Of a stretch of DNA of 7,163 bases, positions 1 through 6,447 are shown in pieces; positions within the stretch are counted from its first letter, which is position 1, and each line of letters begins with the position of its first letter. Location of the stretch: contig CAIVVG010000017.1 of the NCBI GenBank assembly GCA_903909295.1, forward strand, positions 1 to 7,163, written 5' to 3'. The notes beneath the pieces are model-generated. The model ran no database searches and was not told the DNA's origin. It saw nothing but the letters and a program-made list of their open reading frames with translations. The stretch is from an uncultured Chlamydiae bacterium (GTDB taxonomy: Bacteria; Chlamydiota; Chlamydiia; Chlamydiales; SM23-39). The position numbers were made by a program, and so were the translations under genes.

Positions 1-154
1 CTTCTCGTTGGGGGAGCTTGCTGCCAGGAAGGGGGCGGGGAGCCACGAGGAGGTCTCCTTCCAAAAGGCTGCTGACCCGGTCCCGAACGGTGAGGAGGGA
101 CGCCGGTTTTCCACCGATCCAATTAAAAAAGTAGTTCCTTACTTGCACTGACAT
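1..154 (-). CDS. Unidentified protein, N-terminal 51 residues (runs off the left edge)
   Basis: An open reading frame starts at ATG 154-152 and stays open to the window edge. The product begins MSVQVRNYFFNWIGGKPA and continues with a mixed hydrophobic and charged stretch (LLTVRDRVSSLLEGDLLVAPRPLPG). That composition looks like real protein, whereas the competing minus-strand frame is rich in Pro and Arg. An in-frame TAG at 163-161 closes the upstream side, so ATG 154 is the natural start; GTG 148 is the only close alternative. There is no Shine-Dalgarno sequence before the ATG. It lies 29 bases downstream of the miaB stop on the same strand, so it could be read from miaB as an operon or from its own promoter at 163-191. 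I do not recognise the family and assign no function. Confidence 0.55.
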   Translation of the reverse strand, partial: MSVQVRNYFFNWIGGKPASLLTVRDRVSSLLEGDLLVAPRPLPGSKLPQRE

Positions 155-160
155 AAGTAA
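139..160 (-). repeat. Inverted repeat enclosing the start codon of the left-edge gene
   Basis: The arms TTACTT and AAGTAA (139-144 and 155-160) are perfect 6-base complements separated by 10 bases. Read on the minus strand, the ATG at 154 sits at the beginning of the loop. It could be an operator, a weak RNA hairpin or chance. The stem has only one G-C pair, so RNA stability would be low. Confidence 0.35.
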
Positions 161-162
161 CT

Positions 163-191
163 ATTATACTAACTTTCTAATTGTTAATCAA
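163..191 (-). promoter_or_regulatory. Putative sigma-70-type promoter for the left-edge gene
   Basis: On the minus strand TTGATT (191-186) and a perfect TATAAT (168-163) are separated by exactly 17 bases. The -35 box matches four of six consensus positions. The promoter overlaps the miaB stop codon and points at the ATG at 154. A start 6 to 9 bases after the -10 box would fall at about 157-154, giving little or no leader. The site is AT-rich, so chance matches are possible, and no transcript evidence is available. Confidence 0.45.
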
Positions 192-1515
192 TTAAAGCTA
201 GTTTTTTAATACTACCTACTAAGGTCTGGTGGGAATAGCTGTGGACGGTGACCATCTGGAGGGTTCCGACCATGCTTTCATCTCCTTCAAAGATCACCTT
301 TTTCCAGCAGCGGGTGCGCCCTTTTAAGTTCTTGCCATCGCGGTTGAATCGCTCTACGAGGACTTCCACCGTCTGTCCTAGCATTTGCTGCCTCTCTTCG
401 TTGCCGATCTCTTCTTGGAGAGCCATGAGCCGCTGCAGTCTCTCTTGTTTGACCTCTTCGGGGATATCGTCGTTCCAGCGCATTGCAGGGGTCCCTTTGC
501 GGGGGCTGTAGGCAAAGAGGAAGGCGACCGAGTAGCGGATCTCTTTGAGGACGTCGTAGGTCTCCTGGAACTCGGCCTCGGTCTCTGTGGGGAAGCCGAC
601 GATGATGTCGGTCCCTAAGGAGACGTTTGGGACGATCTGGCGGAGGAGGGCCACTTTTTCTAAATATTGCTCTTTGGTGTAGATCCGGTGCATCTTTTTC
701 AGGATGCGGCTGGAGCCTGCCTGGATGGGGAAGTGGACGAACTCACAAAGGGAGGGGAGGTCTCGGATCGCCTGCATGAGTTCGATGGTGATGTCGATCG
801 GGTGGGAGGTCATGAAGCGGATCCGGCACATGCCCGGAATCCGGTCGAGCTGAGCGAGCAGGTCGTGGAAGAGGCAGTTCCACTCGGGGCGGTCCTTGCC
901 GTAGCTATTGACGTTCTGGCCGAGGAGGGTGATCTCTTTATAGCCCGCATCAACGAGTTTTTTGCACTCCTCTACGACGCTTTCAGGAGGGCGGGAGACC
1001 TCTTGGCCGCGGGTATAGGGGACGACGCAGTAGGTACAAAACTTATCGCACCCCCGAATGATCGATACGGAGGCTTTGAGCTTATGGTCCCGAACGGCCA
1101 CCAAATAATCGAGGTTTTCTTCAAACCGGTCATCGGTTTTAAACACCTGTTTTTGGGTGTAGAGGGCCTCATCGAGGACTACCCCTAAGTCGGTGATATT
1201 ATTGGTCCCTAAGACGAAGTCCAGGTGGGGGAATTTGCGGAAGAGGGAGTCCTTTTTGGCCATGGCCATGCAGCCGGTGACCCCGATTAGGGCGTGCCGC
1301 TTGTGGGCCCGGCCCAGCTGGCCCAGCTTACCCATGACTTTCCGCTCGGCGAGGTCCCGGATCGAGCAGGTGTTGAAGATGAGCAGGTCGGCGCTCTCCT
1401 CATCGGCAGCGGGGGAGAGCCCCCTTTTCTGGAGTTGGCCCGCCATGATCTCGGTATCGAGCTCATTCATCTGGCAGCCGTAGGTCCGGATAAAGTATGT
1501 CTTTGGCTCTTGCAT
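184..1515 (-). CDS. miaB: tRNA-2-methylthio-N6-dimethylallyladenosine synthase MiaB
   Basis: MiaB is a cytoplasmic radical-SAM enzyme that converts i6A-37 to ms2i6A-37 in tRNAs reading UNN codons. The product is 443 residues, within the family range. The N-terminal methylthiotransferase domain has three cluster-binding cysteines at C14 (TYGCQMNELD), C50 (FNTCSIRDLAERK) and C82 (GCMAM). The radical-SAM motif CxxxCxxC is at C156, C160 and C163 (RGCDKFCTYCVVPYTRG). Family blocks GQNVNSYG (199-206), TSHP, HFPIQAGSS, VGFPTETE and YSPRKGTPA follow, and a TRAM RNA-binding domain occupies about 380-440. I chose ATG 1515 because the frame upstream of it crosses an A/T-tract spacer and then runs antisense to rplM. 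A GAGGT at 1533-1529 is a somewhat distant ribosome-binding site (13 bases). All catalytic residues are present. Confidence 0.96.
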   Translation of the reverse strand: MQEPKTYFIRTYGCQMNELDTEIMAGQLQKRGLSPAADEESADLLIFNTCSIRDLAERKVMGKLGQLGRAHKRHALIGVTGCMAMAKKDSLFRKFPHLDFVLGTNNITDLGVVLDEALYTQKQVFKTDDRFEENLDYLVAVRDHKLKASVSIIRGCDKFCTYCVVPYTRGQEVSRPPESVVEECKKLVDAGYKEITLLGQNVNSYGKDRPEWNCLFHDLLAQLDRIPGMCRIRFMTSHPIDITIELMQAIRDLPSLCEFVHFPIQAGSSRILKKMHRIYTKEQYLEKVALLRQIVPNVSLGTDIIVGFPTETEAEFQETYDVLKEIRYSVAFLFAYSPRKGTPAMRWNDDIPEEVKQERLQRLMALQEEIGNEERQQMLGQTVEVLVERFNRDGKNLKGRTRCWKKVIFEGDESMVGTLQMVTVHSYSHQTLVGSIKKLALID

Positions 1516-1544
1516 AGCAGTGGAGTTTACCTCAAACCCCCCTG

Positions 1545-1575
1545 TTTTCGCAATCGAAAATTTTTTTAAAAAAAA
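1545..1575. repeat. Hairpin plus T/A tract in the miaB-rplM intergenic region
   Basis: TTTTCG (1545-1550) and CGAAAA (1555-1560) form a perfect 6-base inverted repeat with a CAAT loop. The T7A8 run follows directly. Read rightward this resembles a weak intrinsic terminator, but only miaB antisense transcription would end there. It may instead serve as a binding or bending site for the divergent promoters. Confidence 0.4.
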
Positions 1576-1579
1576 TCCT

Positions 1580-1607
1580 CTTTCAGAAAATAGCCGCCGT
1601 CTAGTAT
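1580..1607 (+). promoter_or_regulatory. Candidate rplM-rpsI promoter with upstream A/T tract
   Basis: CTTTCA (1580-1585) and TAGTAT (1602-1607) lie 16 bases apart upstream of rplM. The -35 match is weak (three of six). Immediately upstream is a run of seven T and eight A (1561-1575), which could act as an UP element of the kind often found before ribosomal protein genes, or as intrinsically curved DNA. The leader would be about 30 bases. Confidence 0.35.
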
Positions 1608-1629
1608 CATGCTGTTTTGAATTTGTCAT
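1603..1629 (-). promoter_or_regulatory. Candidate miaB promoter
   Basis: On the minus strand ATGACA (1629-1624, five of six matches to the -35 consensus) is followed after 15 bases by GATACT (1608-1603, four of six). Transcription would start near 1597-1595, which fits a start codon at 1515 and excludes the in-frame ATG at 1629. The spacer is two bases shorter than ideal. The -10 box overlaps the candidate rplM -10 on the opposite strand. Confidence 0.3.
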
Positions 1630-1642
1630 TTTAGGACCCTGA

Positions 1643-2089
1643 ATGAACCACAAACAAAAGACACCCCTCCTTACCCGAGAGGAAGCATTGGATTCTCGTC
1701 GCTGGTACTTATTTGATGCGACAGGCAAGACCTTGGGCCGTTTTGCGGCTGAGGTAGCGAAGATTTTGCGCGGCAAACACCGCCCTGATTTCACTCCCCA
1801 CGTAGATTGCGGGGATGGTGTAATCATCGTGAACGCGGAAAAAATTCGGGTGACTGGTATGAAGCACGCTCGTAAGATTTACCGCAATTACACCGGTTTT
1901 GTCGGTGGAATGCGCGAAGTTCCTTTTGAGACATTGCTGGCCCGTAAGCCAGAGATGATTTTGGAAAGAGCGGTGAAGGGGATGATGCCTAAGACCCGTC
2001 TCGGTGGTCAACAAGTGAAGAAGCTCCGCATTTATAAAGGGGCAGACCACGACATGAGAGCTCAAAACCCTATCCCTGTTAATATTTAA
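1643..2089 (+). CDS. rplM: 50S ribosomal protein L13
   Basis: This early-assembling protein of the large ribosomal subunit has 148 residues, the usual size for L13. Family hallmarks are the WYLFDATGKTLGRFA start, ILRGKHRPDFTPHVDCGD, VINAEK-type VIIVNAEKIRVTG, YRNYTGFVGGMREVPFE and AVKGMMPKTRLG. The core from GFVGGMREVPFE to MMPKT resembles chlamydial L13 as I remember it. The start ATG is preceded by TTAGGA (AGGA at 1633-1636) with a 6-base spacer. It is the first gene of the L13-S9 pair, 11 bases ahead of rpsI, and diverges from miaB across 127 bp. Confidence 0.98.
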   Translation: MNHKQKTPLLTREEALDSRRWYLFDATGKTLGRFAAEVAKILRGKHRPDFTPHVDCGDGVIIVNAEKIRVTGMKHARKIYRNYTGFVGGMREVPFETLLARKPEMILERAVKGMMPKTRLGGQQVKKLRIYKGADHDMRAQNPIPVNI

Positions 2090-2100
2090 AGGACATATCC

Positions 2101-2496
2101 ATGGCACAAAAACAAGAGACCATTGGCATCGGCCGCAGAAAGACAGCAGTATCTTCCGTTCGGATGAGAAAAGGGACGGGGATTATCGATGTTAACGGCC
2201 GCAGTTTTGAAGAGTATTTTCCTCTGCAACTCCAGCGCGATCTGATCTTAGCTCCTCTCTCCAAATTTTCTAGCCCAGCAGCGATCGATTTGATCGTCCG
2301 CGTGAAGGGCGGAGGGATTGAGGCTCAAGCTACGGCGACCCGTTTAGGGATCAGCCGTGCGATCGTTCAAGAGCAAGAAGAGGTCCGAGGCGATCTGAAA
2401 ACGCTCGGGTTCCTGACTCGCGATCCTCGTAAAAAAGAACGTAAGAAGTACGGTCGCAAAGGCGCCCGTAAACGCTTCCAGTTCTCAAAACGATAG
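2101..2496 (+). CDS. rpsI: 30S ribosomal protein S9
   Basis: S9 sits in the head of the small subunit, and its extended C-terminal tail reaches the P-site tRNA. The product has 131 residues. It opens with GIGRRKTAVSSVRMRKG and has IDVNGRSFEEYFPL, the glycine-rich turn RVKGGGIEAQA, and the highly basic end DPRKKERKKYGRKGARK finishing in FSKR, the near-invariant tail. The ribosome-binding site AAAGGA (2088-2093) overlaps the rplM stop codon, so translation of the pair is likely coupled. The sequence resembles chlamydial S9 along its whole length. Confidence 0.98.
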   Translation: MAQKQETIGIGRRKTAVSSVRMRKGTGIIDVNGRSFEEYFPLQLQRDLILAPLSKFSSPAAIDLIVRVKGGGIEAQATATRLGISRAIVQEQEEVRGDLKTLGFLTRDPRKKERKKYGRKGARKRFQFSKR

Positions 2497-2518
2497 ACAC
2501 AATTTCCAGTTCCTGGTA

Positions 2519-2541
2519 TGGAGTACTCAAGGAGTGCTCCA
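2519..2541 (+). promoter_or_regulatory. Stem-loop covering the thioesterase ribosome-binding site and start
   Basis: Bases 2519-2528 pair with 2532-2541 over ten positions, with nine Watson-Crick pairs and one G-U pair, and a 3-base AAG loop. The stem includes most of the AAGGAG Shine-Dalgarno (2529-2534) and the first base of the ATG at 2541. If the transcript reads through from rpsI, this fold would hide the start and lower translation. No U-run follows, so it is not an intrinsic terminator. Confidence 0.6.
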
Positions 2542-3011
2542 TGCACGGGAAATCCGTTTCTGAATCTGCTATTATTGATCAAGTTGTTGAGGTCTTTCCC
2601 AACGATCTCAATCCGCACGGCACCCTGTTTGGAGGGCGCGTGATGCAGATCGTCGATTCTCTGGCCGCCATCGTCGCCAAAAGGCACTCTGGCTTGGTCT
2701 GCGTGACTCTAGGTATTGACTCCGTCCGTTTTTTAAGTCCCGCCCGTCGCGGCGACATCCTTGTCTGTAAAGCTTCTGTGAACCGCACTTGGCGCACCTC
2801 GATGGAAGTCGGTGTGAAGGTGATAGCGGAAGATTTTCGGACCCTCGAGCACAAAAATATCTTTTCCGCCTATTTTACTTTTGTGGCTATCGGAGACGAC
2901 GAGAAGCCCATCGAAGTGATCCCCGTGGTCCCCGAAACCCCCGAGCAAATGCTTCGCTACAAACAAGCCGAGATGCGCCGCCAAGCGCGCCTCTCCGTCA
3001 AATCTTCATAA
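2541..3011 (+). CDS. Acyl-CoA thioesterase, hotdog fold (YciA/ACOT-like)
   Basis: The product is a predicted cytoplasmic enzyme that hydrolyses acyl-CoA to free acid and CoA. Its 156 residues form one hotdog domain, as in YciA and the bacterial ACOT7-like proteins. The family core is clear: PNDLNPHGTLFGGRVMQIVD at about residues 20-39, with N24, H26, G27 and the probable catalytic D39. This is followed by the central helix DSLAAIVAKRHSG, the strand VTLGIDSVRFLSPARRGDIL, and the CoA-side strand SAYFTFVAI near 109-117. The charged tail (about 126-156) is typical of these proteins. ATG 2541 has a strong AAGGAG six bases upstream. It lies 44 bases after rpsI on the same strand and converges with the peptidase gene on the right. 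Substrate chain length cannot be read from the sequence. Confidence 0.9.
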   Translation: MHGKSVSESAIIDQVVEVFPNDLNPHGTLFGGRVMQIVDSLAAIVAKRHSGLVCVTLGIDSVRFLSPARRGDILVCKASVNRTWRTSMEVGVKVIAEDFRTLEHKNIFSAYFTFVAIGDDEKPIEVIPVVPETPEQMLRYKQAEMRRQARLSVKSS

Positions 3012-3041
3012 GAGGGTGTTTTTGGCCTTTCGCAACAGTGC

Positions 3042-4562
3042 TTAGAAATTATAAATTTCGGAGTATTTCTTTTTGAGGTAAGAGCAGTAGGCGGCTTCGC
3101 TGAGCGGTTTGCCGGTCACCTTCTTGACCAATTCATCGGAATTGTAGGTCCGTCCCCAGGAGTGGATCTCTTTTTTGAGCCAATCTCGGACAAAGGCCAA
3201 GTCCCCTTGAGCCACCCGTTTGTCCCAGTCGGGATGTTTTTTGGCAAAAGTGGCAAAGAACTGCGCGGAAAAGAGATTCCCGAGGGCATAAGTGGGGAAA
3301 TAGCCAAAATCGCCGAGCGACCAGTGGATATCTTGCAAACACCCCTCGCTATCTGTTTTGGGGACGACACCGAGGAGCTCTTTCATCTTGGCTCGCCAAG
3401 CGTCGGGGAGATCTTCCACTTGAAGGGAGCCTGAGATGAGCTCCTTTTCAATCTCGAAGCGGAGGATGACGTGCAGACAGTAAGTCACCTCATCTGCTTC
3501 GACCCGAATGAATGACGGTTCCACGCGGTTGATGGCGCGATGAAATCGCTCGAGCGGGATCTTTTTCAACTGGGTGGGGAGCGCTTTTTGCAGCGAGGGG
3601 TAAAAAGCCCTCCAAAAAGGGAGGCTTCGGCCGATGAGGGTTTCCCACCAGCGGGACTGGCTCTCGTGGATGCTCAGCGAGACGGCTTCGCTCAAGGGCG
3701 TTCCCCAATGTGCGGTAGGAAGGCCCATTTCATACATCGAGTGGCCCGCCTCATGGAAGATGGAAAAGAGGTTGCTCATGAATCCAGAGGGGAGAATGCG
3801 CGTGGTAATGCGGCTATCATGAGGGTGGAGCGCCGTCGAAAAGGGGTGCGCCGATAAATCCAAACGGCTGTAGGCGCTATCGATCGGGAGTTTGGAAAGG
3901 AAGCTATGGCCCAAAGCCACTTGCGTCTCTTGGTCGATTTTTTTACGCAAGAATCCATCATCGATCTGTCTCGATTCACGGATGTTCTTCAATAAAGAGA
4001 CCAGCTCCTTGCGGAGCCCCTGGAAAATAGTTCCCACTCGAGCGGTAGTCATGCACGGTTCGTACGATTCGAGCAGCGCATCGTAAGGGTGGTCGGTAAA
4101 TCCCCAGATCGCTGCTTTTTCTTTGGACAGCTCGATGATTTTTTTTAAGAAGGGGGCAAAGAGTTTAAAATTATTGCTCTTTTTCGCAACGCTCCAGATC
4201 TGGCTGGCCTCGGACGTGATCTGGGAGAAGTTTTTCACAAAGCTTGCGGGGAGCTTGTCAAAGCGGAGAAAATCGCGATGCCACTCTCTCAGGCAGACGA
4301 CCTGCGAGCGGGAAAATCCCTTGTGCTTCGGTTTCCCCGAGCCAAAGTGGACTAGTTTTTGAAGCAGCGCTTTGTGCTTGCGGCTCGTCTTATGCTCATG
4401 GACTAAAGAGGACATGAGGGCAATCTGCTCACTGCGGGGCGTAATCGCTCCGGAGGGCATGTAAGTCTCTTGGTCCCAGTGGAGCAGGGAAAGGACCGAG
4501 TTGTAGGTGTGGATCTCCTTGGAGAGCTCGAGAAGTTCTTTGTAGGCGTCAGGCATGAACAT
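3042..4562 (-). CDS. Carboxypeptidase Taq-type metallopeptidase (family M32)
   Basis: This is a predicted cytoplasmic zinc carboxypeptidase that removes C-terminal residues from peptides. The 506 residues match the family's usual 500. All M32 signatures are present and in order: HPF (239-241), DSRITTR (249-255), the zinc and catalytic motif HEAGH (270-274), HESQSR (299-304) with E300 as the expected third zinc ligand, the IRVEADEVTYCLH block (352-364), and HWSLGDFGYFPTYALGN near 413-429. There is no signal peptide. Two in-frame ATG codons compete (4562 and 4556); weak AAAGA upstream slightly favours 4556, giving 504 residues. It starts 28 bases downstream of the membrane-protein gene on the same strand, so co-transcription is possible. 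A weak 6-bp palindrome (3045-3059) overlaps its last codons. It appears intact and catalytically competent. Confidence 0.96.
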   Translation of the reverse strand: MFMPDAYKELLELSKEIHTYNSVLSLLHWDQETYMPSGAITPRSEQIALMSSLVHEHKTSRKHKALLQKLVHFGSGKPKHKGFSRSQVVCLREWHRDFLRFDKLPASFVKNFSQITSEASQIWSVAKKSNNFKLFAPFLKKIIELSKEKAAIWGFTDHPYDALLESYEPCMTTARVGTIFQGLRKELVSLLKNIRESRQIDDGFLRKKIDQETQVALGHSFLSKLPIDSAYSRLDLSAHPFSTALHPHDSRITTRILPSGFMSNLFSIFHEAGHSMYEMGLPTAHWGTPLSEAVSLSIHESQSRWWETLIGRSLPFWRAFYPSLQKALPTQLKKIPLERFHRAINRVEPSFIRVEADEVTYCLHVILRFEIEKELISGSLQVEDLPDAWRAKMKELLGVVPKTDSEGCLQDIHWSLGDFGYFPTYALGNLFSAQFFATFAKKHPDWDKRVAQGDLAFVRDWLKKEIHSWGRTYNSDELVKKVTGKPLSEAAYCSYLKKKYSEIYNF

Positions 4563-4590
4563 TCTTTGGACTATAAGAAATCGCCGATTT

Positions 4591-6132
4591 TTATGCTAGG
4601 AGCTCTTGGTAGGCATGGCGCAAAAGTGAGGTGTCCACGAATGCTATCAGAGGTCCGAGAGTTGTGGGGTACTGGCGCTGCAGGCTGAAGCAAATGAAGG
4701 CGCTGTGAATGGTTTTTAGACCGTATACAATCCCCGGCAGGAATAGGGAGCGACTCTTTGCCATTCGGCCTGAGAACCAAAACCCTATTGCGCCTGCAGC
4801 GAAGGTCAGGCAAGGAGCTTGGAGCATTTGAAATGCCAAGCAAGCAGCTGACATAGTTGCCGAGACCACCGCATTGATTGTGGAAAATCCTCGGTAGAAA
4901 CGGACAATACGTCGGCGGACCAAGGGGGCGCTATTTGCGCCATTCTTGAGAATTTTATGTTGTACAAGGGCGTTCTGGTCTGGCAGCTCGTGCTCCGCCA
5001 GGTATTGAGACACCACCTGAATGGGAGATGCGGCTAAGTCACCTCCAGGAAGAGAGAGCATTTGGCCTAACTGCTGAAAGTCTGTGATGGAAAAACCAAT
5101 GGCGCCGAGCGCATCATAATTAGATACGATTTCATCGCCGATCTGTTCCCGTACGTGGTCTAGTTGAGAAGAGAGAGCCACTACAGCGGGCTGTAAGGTG
5201 GGGTTGATGCAATGTGGAGGCAAGAGCGATAAAAATCTGCGCAACTTACCCAGTTGGATATCGACTGAAGTTAAAGTTCCATTTACGTTTGCTGGATCCG
5301 GCAGTCTCTTCTCTTGTTGGTCCAGGGAATTTTTCAGGGTTTGTAGTTGTGCATTTAGAACCGAAAGATCGCCAAAACGCTCGGCTAGTTTGCCGAGGAA
5401 TGACTGGGTCAAATTCCTTTGATCGCCATGATAACGGATTGTGAATTCCACGACTTGTTCAAGGGAGAGATCCGTCAAGAAAACCGATAAAAGATCGCAG
5501 GGTACAAAATAGGGATCTTCCCTGAGCCCATCGCAAACAGAAAGGAGGAGAGGAAAAAAATGGCGGCTATTGATACAGCAGACTGTAATCCCAGCGAAGG
5601 GCATCCAAGAAATGGGGGAAAATCGCAGCGAAAAGTTTGTAGAGAATTGTACGCTGACAGCATCTAGTTTTCTTACTATCAAGGGGTATTCTGTGCCAAG
5701 AAGAGATCGATAGGGAAGGAGAGCATGCAGCAGGGGAATGGAGTAACTCAAGGCAAAGAGGATCGAGGATAATCCATTCAAGGACAGACCGCCCCCTAGA
5801 GCCCCCACCCACACAAGGGAAGTAGCGTTGAAAATGCTATAGGCCGCGGCTCCTGTTGCAAACGCTCCCTTGACCGCTACGGAGATGAGGCATATTGAGC
5901 CATCGAACGTTTCTGCTGCCTTCCTGACCAAGGATCCTAGTCCCAGCACACTCAACGGCACGAATAGATAGGGGTTTGTGTTCGCATAAACATATGCTGA
6001 CGCGGCAGCGATCGCTAGGAAAGCTGCGTGGCGAAAGACAGCCCCTGCGACGCCTTCGACGCGCAGCTCCACTCCATCGGAGTGATGCGTCCAGTCGATG
6101 GGGTGGTTGCTACCTGCTGCAATCACATTCAT
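4591..6132 (-). CDS. Bilobed hydrophobic membrane protein of unknown function
   Basis: I do not recognise this 513-residue protein. The first 25 or so residues are soluble. A hydrophobic block spans about 31-140, with probable membrane segments near 31-50, 54-69, 80-101 and 105-139 (likely two). A largely soluble middle covers about 145-410; it is Cys-containing near 185-212 and has a Leu/Gln-rich helical, possibly coiled-coil stretch at about 255-277. A basic VRRRIVRFYRG (405-415) precedes a second hydrophobic block with segments near 418-436, 439-456 and 466-484. Two hydrophobic lobes are reminiscent of chlamydial inclusion-membrane (Inc) proteins, although this protein is larger than most and I see no diagnostic motif. 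ATG 6132 has a strong GGAGGG (6142-6137) just upstream and a candidate promoter at 6156-6183. The stop is 28 bases before the M32 peptidase start. Confidence 0.85.
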   Translation of the reverse strand: MNVIAAGSNHPIDWTHHSDGVELRVEGVAGAVFRHAAFLAIAAASAYVYANTNPYLFVPLSVLGLGSLVRKAAETFDGSICLISVAVKGAFATGAAAYSIFNATSLVWVGALGGGLSLNGLSSILFALSYSIPLLHALLPYRSLLGTEYPLIVRKLDAVSVQFSTNFSLRFSPISWMPFAGITVCCINSRHFFPLLLSVCDGLREDPYFVPCDLLSVFLTDLSLEQVVEFTIRYHGDQRNLTQSFLGKLAERFGDLSVLNAQLQTLKNSLDQQEKRLPDPANVNGTLTSVDIQLGKLRRFLSLLPPHCINPTLQPAVVALSSQLDHVREQIGDEIVSNYDALGAIGFSITDFQQLGQMLSLPGGDLAASPIQVVSQYLAEHELPDQNALVQHKILKNGANSAPLVRRRIVRFYRGFSTINAVVSATMSAACLAFQMLQAPCLTFAAGAIGFWFSGRMAKSRSLFLPGIVYGLKTIHSAFICFSLQRQYPTTLGPLIAFVDTSLLRHAYQELLA

Positions 6133-6155
6133 AAATCCCTCCGTTTTGGCTAGCG

Positions 6156-6183
6156 ATCGTACTACTTCCTCTCATTTTGTAAA
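6156..6183 (-). promoter_or_regulatory. Candidate promoter for the bilobed membrane protein
   Basis: On the minus strand TTTACA (6183-6178, five of six matches) and TACGAT (6161-6156, four of six) are 16 bases apart. A start near 6149 would give a leader of about 17 bases containing the GGAGGG ribosome-binding site. It sits in the 66-base gap after the antitoxin remnant, so the membrane-protein gene need not depend on the upstream module. Confidence 0.4.
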
Positions 6184-6198
6184 AGAGTTTCGTAAGGA

Positions 6199-6447
6199 TC
6201 AGTCCTCCTGACGGAGTTCTCGAATGCCAAGGGATTTTAAGAAGGCCCAACCTGCGCTCGTGATGTGTATGCACCGCTTGAGAGAAAGCTTTTTGGCTAC
6301 TTCGTGTTGTGTGAGTCCACTTTTCTCTATGAGATTGCCGACATCATCCAAAAGCTCAGATCGGGCAACGAGTTCCTTTGCATCTTTGCGTCCAATCGCA
6401 GAGAAGACATTTCCCTCATCGACTTCATAATCTGAGCTCCTCCGCAC
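6199..6447 (-). pseudogene. HigA-type XRE antitoxin, truncated or chimeric remnant
   Basis: The first part matches HTH antitoxins paired with Gp49-like toxins: GNVFSAIGRKDAKELVARSEL (about 12-32), then the helix pair LLDDVGNLIEKSGLTQHEVAKKLSL (about 32-56), which is the first half of an XRE helix-turn-helix. The recognition helix expected next (SQP.VS.L..G type) is absent. Instead residues 57-82 read KRCIHITSAGWAFLKSLGI and a charged tail, which does not look like the family. Neither alternative frame restores it. The product is 82 residues, while relatives have around 95-100. The start is a GTG at 6447 without a ribosome-binding site, just after an in-frame TGA (6453-6451), and it overlaps the toxin fragment by 23 bases. 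DNA binding is probably lost. The alternative is a genuine, divergent short antitoxin. Confidence 0.6.

Noticed and set aside
1..150. A structured non-coding RNA (SRP, RNase P or tmRNA) under the strong promoter at the left edge.
   Set aside because: I looked for the signal-recognition GGUCAGG...GGAAGG...AGCAG pattern and for RNase P and tmRNA signatures; none fits, and an open reading frame explains the sequence better.
2..151. A plus-strand frame of 49 codons open from the left edge, ending at TGA 149-151.
   Set aside because: Its composition is less protein-like than the minus-strand frame over the same bases, and it would collide with the miaB-side promoter. It cannot be fully excluded.
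178..194. TAATTG-TTAAT-CAATTA palindrome at the miaB stop, as a terminator.
   Set aside because: It is AT-only apart from one G-C pair and has no U-run; it overlaps the -35 box of the putative promoter and is more likely chance or a binding site.
667..1188. A 173-codon plus-strand frame inside miaB.
   Set aside because: It is a mirror of the highly conserved miaB coding strand, with no ribosome-binding site or recognisable motif.
1516..1827. A 104-residue N-terminal extension of MiaB, with another in-frame ATG at 1629.
   Set aside because: It is antisense to rplM up to 1643 and then crosses an A/T-tract spacer. It adds no family motif, and MiaB begins normally a few residues before the YGCQMN motif.
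2990..3023. CCTCT...AGAGG followed by GTGTTTTT after the thioesterase, as a terminator.
   Set aside because: The stem is only 5 bp with a 16-base loop, and the U-run is interrupted; too weak to call.
3045..3059. GAAATT-ATA-AATTTC palindrome between the convergent genes, as a bidirectional terminator.
   Set aside because: It contains only one G-C pair, lies within the last peptidase codons and has no U-run on either side.
6328..6428. ATG 6428 preceded by a good GGAGGAG (6443-6437).
   Set aside because: The frame closes after about 33 codons and gives a Met/Ser-rich peptide with no family resemblance. The ribosome-binding site is probably a leftover from the module.
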